Source: JBBATK01 sp044224515
GTDB lineage: Bacteria > Bacteroidota > Ignavibacteria > Kapaibacteriales > NICIL-2
Assembly (NCBI GenBank): GCA_044224515.1
Contig: JBGAKH010000005.1
Coordinates: 62,001-126,000, forward strand
Direction of reading: 5' to 3'
DNA: 64,000 nt
The notes beneath the pieces were generated by a model that was given only the letters and a program-made list of their open reading frames with translations, had not been told where the DNA came from and did not search any database. The translations under genes were made by a program, and so were the position numbers. Every line of letters begins with the position of its first letter. Position 1 is the first letter of the stretch. This document shows positions 16,103-24,094 of the stretch, piece after piece.

Positions 16103-17462
16103 TATCATCGAGACAACCAAGAACATTTTCCGCATCGAAGAACTTCGCAAGAGGATCGTCTTTACGGTATTGATGTTAATCGTCGTTCGCGTAGGTGCGC
16201 ATGTCACTCTACCGGGTATTGACGTTATTGCATTGAATGCTTCTCATGCATCGGACGATGCGAACTCTTTGTTCGGATTGTACGACATGTTTGTGGGTGG
16301 CGCGTTCAGCAATGCAGCGATTTTTGCAATGGGAATTATGCCCTACATCTCTGCATCCATCGTGTTGCAGCTTGCAGGTGTGTTTGTTCCACAAATCGCA
16401 AAGATGCAGCGAGAGGGCGAAGAAGGACGTCGCCGTATCAATCAATGGACTCGTTTTCTTACTGTCGCTATTGCTGCGGTACAGGCCATTGGTTTGAGTA
16501 TCAAGCTCAATAATCAAACGGGTATTGACACCGGTAAAGTCGTTCTTATCGCAGCGCCGTTATTCACTCTGACTGCTGTTGTGTTGTTGACCGCCGGTAC
16601 GATCTTCTTGATGTGGATTGGAGAGCAGATTACGGAACGTGGTCTTGGCAACGGTATCTCCTTGATCATCTTCATTGGTATTATCTCTCGATTACCTGTT
16701 GCTATCGCAAACGAAATACAGCTTATTGCTTCCGGTCGTAATGCTGCCATCGATATTATTCTGTTAGCATTTCTGTTGATAATCATTGCGGCGGTCGTTT
16801 TGGTGACGCAAGGTGCGCGGCGTATTCCGGTGCAGTATGCTAAGCGAGTTGAAGGACGCAAGCAGTATGGTGGACATACAACCTACATTCCGCTTCGCGT
16901 AAACACAGCCGGCGTTATGCCCATCATCTTTGCTTCTGCAATTCTCTTTATTCCCGGTACGATCTCTCAGTTCTTTCCTGAAAATCAAACATTGATCTCT
17001 GTAGCGAAGTTGTTTAGCGATCGCAGTATCGTGTATGCAATTTTCTACGGCGGCGCCATCGTGTTCTTTACCTACTTCTACACGGCGATTGCTTTCAATC
17101 CGCGTCAGACAGCAGAAGAACTCAAGCGTGCGCAGGGCTTTATTCCGGGTGTTCGTCCGGGTCAACAAACCGCCGAATACTTTGACAATATTTTGACCCG
17201 CATCACTCTTCCCGGTGCAGTGTTTCTGGCCGTGATTGCGTTGTTGCCGGTCTTTGTTACCAATGTGTTGAATGTGCCGTATTCTTTCGGACAATTCTTC
17301 GGCGGTACAAGCTTGCTTATTATCGTTGGTGTTGCTCTTGATACTCTGCAACAGATCGAAAGCTACCTCTTGATGCGTCACTATGACGGCTTCATGAAGA
17401 GTGGAAAGATTCAAGGTCGCGGAATGGGTGGCAATCAACAACGCGTCGGTGGTGGGTACTAA
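16095..17462 (+). CDS. secY: Protein translocase subunit SecY
   Basis: SecY is the channel of the general secretion system in the inner membrane. The 455-residue protein has the expected ten hydrophobic segments. The plug region LFGLYDMFVGGAF, QMQREGEEGRRRIN-like loop (KMQREGEEGRRRINQ), GNGISLIIF and the cytoplasmic RRIPVQYAKR and GFIPGVRPGQQT loops are diagnostic. The ATG overlaps rplO by 8 bp. map follows after 40 bp, the usual gene order. SecE and SecG are not in the window. Confidence 0.98.
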   Translation: MANIIETTKNIFRIEELRKRIVFTVLMLIVVRVGAHVTLPGIDVIALNASHASDDANSLFGLYDMFVGGAFSNAAIFAMGIMPYISASIVLQLAGVFVPQIAKMQREGEEGRRRINQWTRFLTVAIAAVQAIGLSIKLNNQTGIDTGKVVLIAAPLFTLTAVVLLTAGTIFLMWIGEQITERGLGNGISLIIFIGIISRLPVAIANEIQLIASGRNAAIDIILLAFLLIIIAAVVLVTQGARRIPVQYAKRVEGRKQYGGHTTYIPLRVNTAGVMPIIFASAILFIPGTISQFFPENQTLISVAKLFSDRSIVYAIFYGGAIVFFTYFYTAIAFNPRQTAEELKRAQGFIPGVRPGQQTAEYFDNILTRITLPGAVFLAVIALLPVFVTNVLNVPYSFGQFFGGTSLLIIVGVALDTLQQIESYLLMRHYDGFMKSGKIQGRGMGGNQQRVGGGY

Positions 17463-17502
17463 TATCAATCATTCACTTTCTGCCTAAACGCAGACGAGAA
17501 CA

Positions 17503-18300
17503 ATGAACACGGAACCTGCTCCGGCTTTGAAAATTCAAACTGACGTCGATCGAATCGAAGAGTCTTGTCGCTTGGTAAGCGCTACGCTCCAACATCTGGG
17601 GAAGTTTGTCGCACCGGGTATTGCTACTCTTGAGTTAGACAAGATTGCTGAAGACTTTATTCGATCACACGATGCTGAGCCTGCATTTAAGGGCTATGGG
17701 GGACACGGTTCAGTACCCGCGTTTCCATACACATTGTGTATTTCTATCGACGAAGAGGTGGTACACGGAATGCCTTCGGCGCGTAAGCTGAAAGAAGGAC
17801 AAATCGTATCCATCGACTGTGGTGTCAAGAAGAATGGTTTCTTTGGCGATAGTGCCTTTACCTTTGCGGTGGGCGACATCAGCGCCGAAAAGCAACGCTT
17901 GCTCGATGTAACCCTCCAAGCCCTTGAGGCGGGAGTTGCTCAAGCGGTAGCCGGAAACACAAACTATGACATCGCAAAGGCGGTACAAAAACACGTGGAA
18001 ATGAATCGCTTTTCCTGTGTTCGAGAGTTGGTAGGTCACGGTGTTGGAGCTGAGCTTCACATGGAACCTTCGATTCCAAACTTTGTACCCGGCTTGCTCC
18101 AACGAAATCGTTATCCGAAAGCGACGTTGGAGGAAGGGATGACAATTGCGATTGAGCCTATGGTAAATGCCGGTTCCTTCCTCGTGCAAACAGCGCGCGA
18201 CGGTTGGACGGTCTTTACTTCAGACGGTAAGCCCTCGGCGCACTTTGAACACACAGTCATGGTTGACCGTGGAAGCCCGAGAGTCCTTACATATTTTTAA
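17503..18300 (+). CDS. map: Methionine aminopeptidase, type I
   Basis: The enzyme removes the N-terminal methionine from new proteins using two metal ions. The 265-residue protein has the five ligands in order: the Asp of SIDCG, the Asp of GDSAFTF, the His of GHGVGAELH, the Glu of AIEPMV and the Glu of HFEHTVMV. No N-terminal zinc-finger extension is present, so it is the short bacterial form. It lies between secY and infA, as in many bacteria. Confidence 0.97.
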   Translation: MNTEPAPALKIQTDVDRIEESCRLVSATLQHLGKFVAPGIATLELDKIAEDFIRSHDAEPAFKGYGGHGSVPAFPYTLCISIDEEVVHGMPSARKLKEGQIVSIDCGVKKNGFFGDSAFTFAVGDISAEKQRLLDVTLQALEAGVAQAVAGNTNYDIAKAVQKHVEMNRFSCVRELVGHGVGAELHMEPSIPNFVPGLLQRNRYPKATLEEGMTIAIEPMVNAGSFLVQTARDGWTVFTSDGKPSAHFEHTVMVDRGSPRVLTYF

Positions 18301-18312
18301 GATCGAGAGTTT

Positions 18313-18531
18313 ATGTCGAAACAAGACCTGATAAAAGTAGACGGTGTAATTGACGATGTGCTTCCTAACACACAGTTCATTGTCAAACTAGAGAACGGTC
18401 ATAAAGTCTTGGCACACATTAGCGGTAAGATGCGAATGAACTTCATCAAGATTCTTACCGGTGACAAAGTGACTGTGGAATTATCTCCCTATGATTTGTC
18501 AAAGGGGAGAATTACCTATCGATTCAAATAA
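18313..18531 (+). CDS. infA: Translation initiation factor IF-1
   Basis: IF-1 is a single OB-fold protein that blocks the A site during initiation. The 72-residue length, KQDLIKVDGVIDDVLPN, VLAHISGKMRMN and the ending SKGRITYRFK are exactly family-like. It lies 12 bp after map and 26 bp before rpmJ. Confidence 0.97.
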   Translation: MSKQDLIKVDGVIDDVLPNTQFIVKLENGHKVLAHISGKMRMNFIKILTGDKVTVELSPYDLSKGRITYRFK

Positions 18532-18557
18532 GTAGTACCGAATTAACGGATAACGAC

Positions 18558-18674
18558 ATGAAAGTACAGGCATCAGTTAAGAAGCGCGATCCGAACGACA
18601 AAATCGTTCGCCGTAAGGGCCGCGTCTACGTAATCAACAAGAAGAATCCACGAATGAAACAGCGTCAAGGATAA
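18558..18674 (+). CDS. rpmJ: 50S ribosomal protein L36, zinc-free form
   Basis: This 38-residue protein (MKVQASVKKRDPNDK through KQRQG) is L36, encoded between infA and rpsM at its usual place. In the zinc-binding form three cysteines and one histidine hold a metal; here those sites are Asp, Asp, Asn and Met, so no zinc can bind. The VINKKNPR segment is the Bacteroidota-like form. TAAGGAG just after the gene serves rpsM. Confidence 0.95.
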   Translation: MKVQASVKKRDPNDKIVRRKGRVYVINKKNPRMKQRQG

Positions 18675-18683
18675 GGAGCATCA

Positions 18684-19061
18684 ATGGCACGTATTGCAGG
18701 AATAGACCTTCCACGAAATAAGCGCGGTGTGATCAGTCTCACCTACATCTTCGGCATTGGTGATACCGTAGCCCGTGAAGTGCTGGCTAAAGCCGGTATC
18801 GATGAAAACAAGCGAGTTCAGAATTGGACTGACGAAGAGGTTGCACGCATCCGCACAGCGGTGAGCGAGTATAAGACTGAAGGTCAGCTTCGTTCTGAAA
18901 TCCAACTCAACATCAAGCGTCTTATGGACATTGGTGCTTACCGTGGTCTTCGCCACCGTAAGGGACTACCTGTACGCGGACAACGTACTCGTACAAATTC
19001 CCGTACGCGTAAAGGTAGAAGAAAGACCGTGGCAGGAAAGAAGAAGGCCGCTCGTAAGTAA
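18684..19061 (+). CDS. rpsM: 30S ribosomal protein S13
   Basis: S13 contacts the P-site tRNA and the 50S subunit. The 125-residue product starts ARIAGIDLPRNKRG and has GAYRGLRHRKGLPVRGQRT followed by a basic tail, as in the family. GGAG lies eight bases before the ATG. A 6-bp hairpin follows before rpsK. Confidence 0.97.
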   Translation: MARIAGIDLPRNKRGVISLTYIFGIGDTVAREVLAKAGIDENKRVQNWTDEEVARIRTAVSEYKTEGQLRSEIQLNIKRLMDIGAYRGLRHRKGLPVRGQRTRTNSRTRKGRRKTVAGKKKAARK

Positions 19062-19067
19062 GAAGTC

Positions 19068-19083
19068 GCACTCTGCGGAGTGC
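19068..19083 (+). promoter_or_regulatory. Intercistronic hairpin rpsM-rpsK
   Basis: GCACTC (19068-19073) pairs with GAGTGC (19078-19083) around TGCG. There is no T-run, so it is more likely an RNA-stability or translation element than a terminator. Confidence 0.35.
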
Positions 19084-19124
19084 TGCAGTCAACAGACTGA
19101 TGTTTCAAATTTTAATTACAAAGA

Positions 19125-19511
19125 ATGGCAGCCGCAAAAAGAAAAGTCAAAAGAAAAATCGTTGCTGATGTACATGGCAAAGCCTTCATCCGTGCAACGT
19201 TTAATAACGTCATTGTTACCATTGCAGATTCCTACGGTAATGTGTTGACCTGGTCTTCAGCCGGTCGCAACGGTTTCCGTGGTTCCAAGAAGAATACTCC
19301 CTATGCTGCACAAGTTGCATCAGAAAAAGCAGCAAAGGAAGCATTCGAAATGGGCTTGCGCAAAGTAGATGTCAGCGTACGCGGTCCGGGATCCGGCCGT
19401 GAAGCTGCGATTCGTGCTCTCGCCACAGCCGGCTTGGAGGTTTTGTCGATCATGGACAAAACTCCAATCCCACACAACGGCTGTCGCCCTCCGAAGCGCC
19501 GCCGCGTTTAA
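19125..19511 (+). CDS. rpsK: 30S ribosomal protein S11
   Basis: S11 lies on the 30S platform near the E site. The 128-residue product has FNNVIVTIADSYGNVLTWSSAG, FRGSKKNTPYAAQ and the end PIPHNGCRPPKRRRV, all typical. In most bacteria rpsD follows; here the next gene is rpoA, 108 bp away, and a terminator-like hairpin occupies the gap. Confidence 0.97.
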   Translation: MAAAKRKVKRKIVADVHGKAFIRATFNNVIVTIADSYGNVLTWSSAGRNGFRGSKKNTPYAAQVASEKAAKEAFEMGLRKVDVSVRGPGSGREAAIRALATAGLEVLSIMDKTPIPHNGCRPPKRRRV

Positions 19512-19534
19512 TATCGATGGGATTCTGAAGCGTC

Positions 19535-19568
19535 CAGACTACCGGCCTATGTCGGTTGTCTGTGTTTT
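19535..19568 (+). terminator. Terminator-like hairpin between rpsK and rpoA
   Basis: CAGACTACCG (19535-19544) pairs with CGGTTGTCTG (19553-19562) with one T-T mismatch and an 8-nt loop. TGTTTT follows. rpsD would normally be found here. It may act as an attenuator that lowers read-through into rpoA. Confidence 0.5.
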
Positions 19569-19619
19569 AGATCGTCGGTCTGTGCAAGAAATTTATAAAC
19601 TATCAAACGTAAGAGAAGT

Positions 19620-20642
19620 ATGAATACAACTATGCAAATGCCAGAGCGCGTAATGACGGATGAAACCGGATCAGTGTATCACGGGAAATTCGCATTACAA
19701 CCGCTTGAGGAAGGCTACGGCGTTACCGTTGGCAATGCTCTGCGTCGTGTGATTCTTTCGTCGATCCACGGAGCTGCTATAGTTGGTGTTAAAATTAGCG
19801 GAGTAGTACACGAGTTTCAGACCATTCCCGGTGTCGTCGAAGACATGAGCGAAATCATTCTCAATCTGAAAGAAGTACGATTGAGCATGGAAGACTCAAA
19901 GCCAACTCGTGTATCTTTTAAAATCAAAGGTCCGGGAACTTGGACCGCTCAGTCTATCCAAAACGCCTCATCAAGTGTAAGCGTTCTCGATTCAGAACAT
20001 CACATTGCTACCCTTGCTCACGATGCAGAATTCGATGTAGAGTTGCGCATTGCAAAAGGCAAAGGCTACATTCCGGCTGAAGAGCATGTTACGACAGATT
20101 TTCCTGTTGGCATGATCCCGATTGATTCGATTTTCACGCCGATCAAGAATGTGATTTACAATGTTGAGCCTTTCCGTGTTGGACAGAAAACCGACTATGA
20201 AAAATTGATTTTGGACGTTACCACCGATGGTAGCATTCCTGCATTGGACGCAGTTCAACAAGCATCGAAGATTCTCCTTGATCATATCAACCTCTTCGTC
20301 GGATTTGATTTCAGTCAGAAGAGCGACGGTACCGCAAAGCAATCTTCCGATCCGGTTGAGGAAGAATCAAAGTCAGCAGAATTCCAGAAAGTACGCCGCC
20401 TACTCGAAACACAAGTTGATGATCTTGAGCTGTCGGTTCGCGCACACAACTGCCTGAAAGCAGCAAATATCAAGACTGTTGCCGAGTTGGTAGTCCTTAA
20501 TGAAACCGATCTGCTGAAGTTCCGCAATTTTGGTCGTAAATCGCTGAGCGAGTTGACTGAAACTGTGAAGGGCATGGGCCTTGTTTTCGGTATGAATGTA
20601 GAGAAGTACCTCAAGGATTCACCGAAGCAATCGGAAGCTTAA
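19620..20642 (+). CDS. rpoA: DNA-directed RNA polymerase subunit alpha
   Basis: Alpha dimerises to start polymerase assembly and contacts upstream promoter DNA. The 340-residue protein has the dimerisation domain (LEEGYGVTVGNALRRVILSS, residues about 30-50), the insert domain, a linker rich in Ser/Glu (about 235-255) and the C-terminal domain with VRAHNCLKAANIKTVAELV and FRNFGRKSLSELTE. rplQ follows after 39 bp. This is the usual alpha-operon order except that rpsD is missing upstream. Confidence 0.98.
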   Translation: MNTTMQMPERVMTDETGSVYHGKFALQPLEEGYGVTVGNALRRVILSSIHGAAIVGVKISGVVHEFQTIPGVVEDMSEIILNLKEVRLSMEDSKPTRVSFKIKGPGTWTAQSIQNASSSVSVLDSEHHIATLAHDAEFDVELRIAKGKGYIPAEEHVTTDFPVGMIPIDSIFTPIKNVIYNVEPFRVGQKTDYEKLILDVTTDGSIPALDAVQQASKILLDHINLFVGFDFSQKSDGTAKQSSDPVEEESKSAEFQKVRRLLETQVDDLELSVRAHNCLKAANIKTVAELVVLNETDLLKFRNFGRKSLSELTETVKGMGLVFGMNVEKYLKDSPKQSEA

Positions 20643-20681
20643 TTGTAGAAAAGATTAGTCAGACAAACACATTCTTCGAAT

Positions 20682-21344
20682 ATGAGACACTTAGTATCCG
20701 GACGTAAACTTGGAAGAACACGTAGTCACCGCCAAGCGATGTTGGGCAACCTTGCTACCTCGTTGATCATTCACGATGGCAAGAGCATTCGCACGACATT
20801 GGCTCGCGCAAAGGAACTCCGTCCCTTTGTAGAGAAGCTGATCACACGCGCCAAGAACGCTTATAGTAAAGAGCGCAACGGTCAATTTCCGGATGGCCAC
20901 GTTGATGTTCACGCACGTCGTGAAGTCGCTAAGATTATCCGCGACAAAAAAGCATTGCAGTATCTCTTTGATGATATTGCTCCCTCAGTTCTCGAGCGTA
21001 ATGGTGGCTATACACGCATAATCAAACTCGGTCAACGCCGTGGTGATGGTGCTGAAGAGGCGATCATCCAGCTTGTCGATTGGGCTGCTAAGCAAGACGG
21101 CGCCGTGTCAATGAATGACCGCAAGCGTAAACCGGCTCGTAAGACGGCCGCCAAAGTTGCGGCAGTAGCTGCAGCTGCTCCGGTTGCTGAAGTGATCGAA
21201 GAAGTAAGTGCTGCCCCGGCTGCTGATGTTGTGGAAGAAAGCGCAGCTCAAGTAGATGAGGTTGTGCACGATGCTGTTGACAGCGTAGAAACGACCACAG
21301 AAAACGCCGGCGAGGCAAGTGGCGATTCTGCTTCAGCTGAGTAA
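20682..21344 (+). CDS. rplQ: 50S ribosomal protein L17 with long acidic C-terminal tail
   Basis: Residues 1-120 are an ordinary L17 (MRHLVSGRKLGRTRSHRQAM, RTTLARAKELRPFVEKLIT, GGYTRIIKLGQRRGDGAEEA). The protein then continues for about 100 more residues: a short basic stretch (RKRKPARKTAAK) and about 70 residues of almost only Ala, Val, Glu, Asp and Ser. L17 is normally about 115-130 residues, though extended forms are known in Bacteroidota. The gene ends the alpha cluster and is followed by a strong terminator. Confidence 0.96.
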   Translation: MRHLVSGRKLGRTRSHRQAMLGNLATSLIIHDGKSIRTTLARAKELRPFVEKLITRAKNAYSKERNGQFPDGHVDVHARREVAKIIRDKKALQYLFDDIAPSVLERNGGYTRIIKLGQRRGDGAEEAIIQLVDWAAKQDGAVSMNDRKRKPARKTAAKVAAVAAAAPVAEVIEEVSAAPAADVVEESAAQVDEVVHDAVDSVETTTENAGEASGDSASAE

Positions 21345-21364
21345 ATTAGCTAGACCTACTTTTT

Positions 21365-21398
21365 AACACCGGAACCGCTGGTTCCGGTGTTTTTGTTT
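21365..21398 (+). terminator. Terminator at the end of the ribosomal cluster
   Basis: AACACCGGAACC (21365-21376) and GGTTCCGGTGTT (21380-21391) form a perfect 12-bp stem with a GCT loop, followed by TTTGTTT, 20 bp after rplQ. Confidence 0.9.
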
Positions 21399-21493
21399 AT
21401 AGCGCCGAGGTACCTCAAGGCCTGTGGTCCTAGATGCCTCGCTAGCCGTGACTCGCTACCGGAACCTCTGAACTCATTTGCTCAGGAAACCTT

Positions 21494-22198
21494 GTGAAAG
21501 CGCTTCTCTCCGGATTTCTTAAAGGTGCCGCCTCCGTCGCGGATTTTCCCGCCTCACCGTTCCCCGAAATAGCGTTCATCGGACGCTCCAATGTCGGCAA
21601 GTCTTCGCTGCTGAATTTTCTGGTACTTGATCGTTCCATGGCTAAGGTGTCGGCTACACCCGGCAAAACCCAACAGATCAATTTCTTTCCGGTTGAATCG
21701 AAGTGGATGTTTGTTGATGTTCCCGGCTTTGGCTACGCCAAAGTATCGAGGGAAGAGCGTGATCGTTGGAATGCTTTGGTATGGGAATACCTGCTCAAGC
21801 GAGAACAGCTATGCCTGGTGTGCGTGTTGGTCGATTCTCGGCACGATCCTCAACCCATAGACCTGCATGCCATCGAACAACTCGAGAACCATGCTCGTCC
21901 CTATGTTATTGTTCTGACCAAAGTCGATAAAATTTCCGAGCGCGAGCAAAGCGAGCGCAAGGAGCAAATCGAAAATCTGGTTTCTAACTGTAGTATGTGT
22001 GCCGGAGTGCTTTTGTTCTCGGTGAAGTCGAAAATCGGTAGGGATTATGTACTGGGCACCATAAAGACGCACGCGAACGCAGTGAGCGCTAAAGCAAAGA
22101 AGTTATCCGCCGTATCTAAAGTTGCGAGCAGACATCACTCGGAGAGCGATGTCACGGGATCAAGCGCGGACGATTCACTTATCTCCGAAGAAAATTAA
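21494..22198 (+). CDS. engB: Ribosome biogenesis GTPase EngB (YihA/YsxC)
   Basis: EngB is a small GTPase needed for late 50S assembly. The GTPase motifs are FIGRSNVGKSS, the G2 Thr in SATPGKTQ, DVPGFGYA and LTKVDK. The start is the GTG at 21494, preceded by CAGGAAA. The protein has 234 residues, about 35 more than usual, because of a Ser/His/Asp-rich C-terminal tail of no known role. purE follows 40 bp later on the same strand. Confidence 0.95.
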   Translation: MKALLSGFLKGAASVADFPASPFPEIAFIGRSNVGKSSLLNFLVLDRSMAKVSATPGKTQQINFFPVESKWMFVDVPGFGYAKVSREERDRWNALVWEYLLKREQLCLVCVLVDSRHDPQPIDLHAIEQLENHARPYVIVLTKVDKISEREQSERKEQIENLVSNCSMCAGVLLFSVKSKIGRDYVLGTIKTHANAVSAKAKKLSAVSKVASRHHSESDVTGSSADDSLISEEN

Positions 22199-22238
22199 GA
22201 GCAGTGAACTTTATTACGAGAATACCTGTCTAAGAACT

Positions 22239-22733
22239 ATGACGAATACCTCTTCCAGCTCAGCTCCAATGGTCGGAATAATCATGGGAAGCGATTCCGA
22301 TCTCGAAGTCATGCGCGAGGCTGCCGAAGTCCTCAGCCAGTTCAAGGTTGACTTTGAAATGCGAATTGTCTCCGCACACAGAACTCCGGACGATATGGCG
22401 GAGTACGGTCGTACCGCTCATGAGCGAGGTATTCGTGTCATTATTGCAGGTGCGGGAGGTGCCGCACACCTTCCCGGAATGACAGCATCTCACTCTCCGC
22501 TCCCGGTTATCGGCGTTCCGATTCCTAGTCGTTACCTAGCCGGTTTAGATTCACTGTACTCCATTGTGCAAATGCCGGCCGGTGTACCGGTTGCCACCGT
22601 AGCCATTGGAGCAGGGAAAAACGCCGGACTCCTTGCAGTGCAAATTTTGTCTGCCTCTGAACCTCGCTTGCGCGAGTCGATGATTCAGTACAAACAGGAA
22701 CTAGCTGCTTTGTCGCGCGCCAAGACGATTTAA
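22239..22733 (+). CDS. purE: N5-carboxyaminoimidazole ribonucleotide mutase PurE
   Basis: PurE converts N5-CAIR to CAIR in purine synthesis. The 164-residue protein has the class I motifs GSDSDLEVM, SAHRTPDDM and AGAGGAAHLPGM. The frame is open from 22122, overlapping engB, but the ATG at 22239 gives the usual length with a short Thr/Ser N-terminus. The partner purK is not in the window. Confidence 0.96.
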   Translation: MTNTSSSSAPMVGIIMGSDSDLEVMREAAEVLSQFKVDFEMRIVSAHRTPDDMAEYGRTAHERGIRVIIAGAGGAAHLPGMTASHSPLPVIGVPIPSRYLAGLDSLYSIVQMPAGVPVATVAIGAGKNAGLLAVQILSASEPRLRESMIQYKQELAALSRAKTI

Positions 22734-22903
22734 AGAATGTACGATCGTTGACCGGAGTCCACTACGGAAGGCTGAAAAGGCTTCGTTCAAGAGCGAAATC
22801 AGCACCTCAAATAGACTGCGATCGCCACGTACACGAACCGTAGTTTAGCACAACTAGTACTTTGCTTTTTTGCCGATTCATCTGAGAACTACATTACCTA
22901 GGT

Positions 22904-24076
22904 ATGGAAGATCAAGTCCCAACTATGACAGAGCCACTGGAGCAAAAAGATGGATATTTTGCCCTGGCTGTCATTCTGCGTCACAAAGTGTATATCCTCT
23001 CGGCAGCCTTGATTGCTACTGTTGTTGCAGTTATTGTGGTGCTGCGCATGCCGAACTACTACACTGCTGAAGTAAGTGCGGTTCCTCCGCGTAAATCAAA
23101 TTCAGCCCTCGATGCTGCTGTGAGCAGCGTGAGCACAACCCTAAGGGAGTTTGGTTTGTCAAAACTAGGAGGCAAGCATGGTGAAGGCTACGATCTCATC
23201 GTGCTACTGCAAAGTCGCCAAGTGAAGGACTCCATCATTCACAAGTATAACCTCGCGAAAGTCTACGATATTCCCGATACAGCACTCTACAAGATTCGAG
23301 AAGAGTTTGAATCAAACATCACGGTGAACGTAGAAGTTGAGGGGAATTATACGATCTCTGTGGATGATCCTGATCCGAAGCGTGCTGCCGACATCGCCAA
23401 CGACATCATAGCACTAACAAATCAGCTCTCTCAACAGCTCGATAAGCGTGAGACCCAGGTGATTTACAAGCAGTTTGAGGCGCGCATTGCTTCTACCGAT
23501 CGCGAAATCAATGAAACCAGAGACTCGCTGTCTAAGTACGCGCAAGCATCAAAGATTTTCTCTCCTCTCGACCAGGTCAAAGTTGCAGCGCAAGCGCTTG
23601 GCGAAATGAAAGCCAGCGTCATGAAGCAAGAGATCATGTTGTCGTACCTTGAGCAGTCATACGGAGCAGATGATCCTTTAACCGCTCGCCAACGCGATGT
23701 ACTCAAGGAGATGAAGTCCAAGTTGACACAATCGGAGACAGGCACGCAGCTCTTAGGCGGTGTAAGTATCGCAGATGCACCTCGAGCTGCGGTTCCATAT
23801 CTTCACTTCTACTCCCAACTTGAAGCACTCATTAAACTCAAAGCATTCCTTGCTCCTTCCTTCGAGCAAGTGAAACTCGATTTGACCAAAGAATCACCAT
23901 CGCTCTACCTACTCGATGAAGCGATTCCGGCACAGAAAAAGAGTCGTCCAAAACGTACTATCATCGTAGCCAGCACCTTTGGCGCTTCGCTGTTCTTGGG
24001 CTGCGTGATCGTCTTGTTCATGCATCAGTTCCGAGTGTTCAGAAAGCGCTTCTCCCAATACTCGTCCACCGTTTAA
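22904..24076 (+). CDS. Wzz-like polysaccharide copolymerase (chain-length determinant)
   Basis: The 390-residue protein has an N-terminal membrane segment (about residues 28-50), a long periplasmic part with coiled-coil character, and a second membrane segment (about 355-378) followed by a short basic tail. This two-helix layout, with a proline-rich stretch (about 365) before the second segment, is the Wzz/PCP pattern that sets glycan chain length. No cytoplasmic tyrosine kinase domain is attached, and none is encoded nearby. An O-antigen ligase-like gene follows 18 bp later. There are two possible starts; 22904 gives the full length before the membrane segment. Confidence 0.85.
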   Translation: MEDQVPTMTEPLEQKDGYFALAVILRHKVYILSAALIATVVAVIVVLRMPNYYTAEVSAVPPRKSNSALDAAVSSVSTTLREFGLSKLGGKHGEGYDLIVLLQSRQVKDSIIHKYNLAKVYDIPDTALYKIREEFESNITVNVEVEGNYTISVDDPDPKRAADIANDIIALTNQLSQQLDKRETQVIYKQFEARIASTDREINETRDSLSKYAQASKIFSPLDQVKVAAQALGEMKASVMKQEIMLSYLEQSYGADDPLTARQRDVLKEMKSKLTQSETGTQLLGGVSIADAPRAAVPYLHFYSQLEALIKLKAFLAPSFEQVKLDLTKESPSLYLLDEAIPAQKKSRPKRTIIVASTFGASLFLGCVIVLFMHQFRVFRKRFSQYSSTV

Positions 24077-24094
24077 CGACTTCAGTAGAATTGC

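Noticed and set aside
13144..21344. A frameshifted or broken rpsD hidden in the alpha cluster
   Set aside because: The 108 bp between rpsK and rpoA are too short for any part of S4 beyond a fragment and show no S4 motif.
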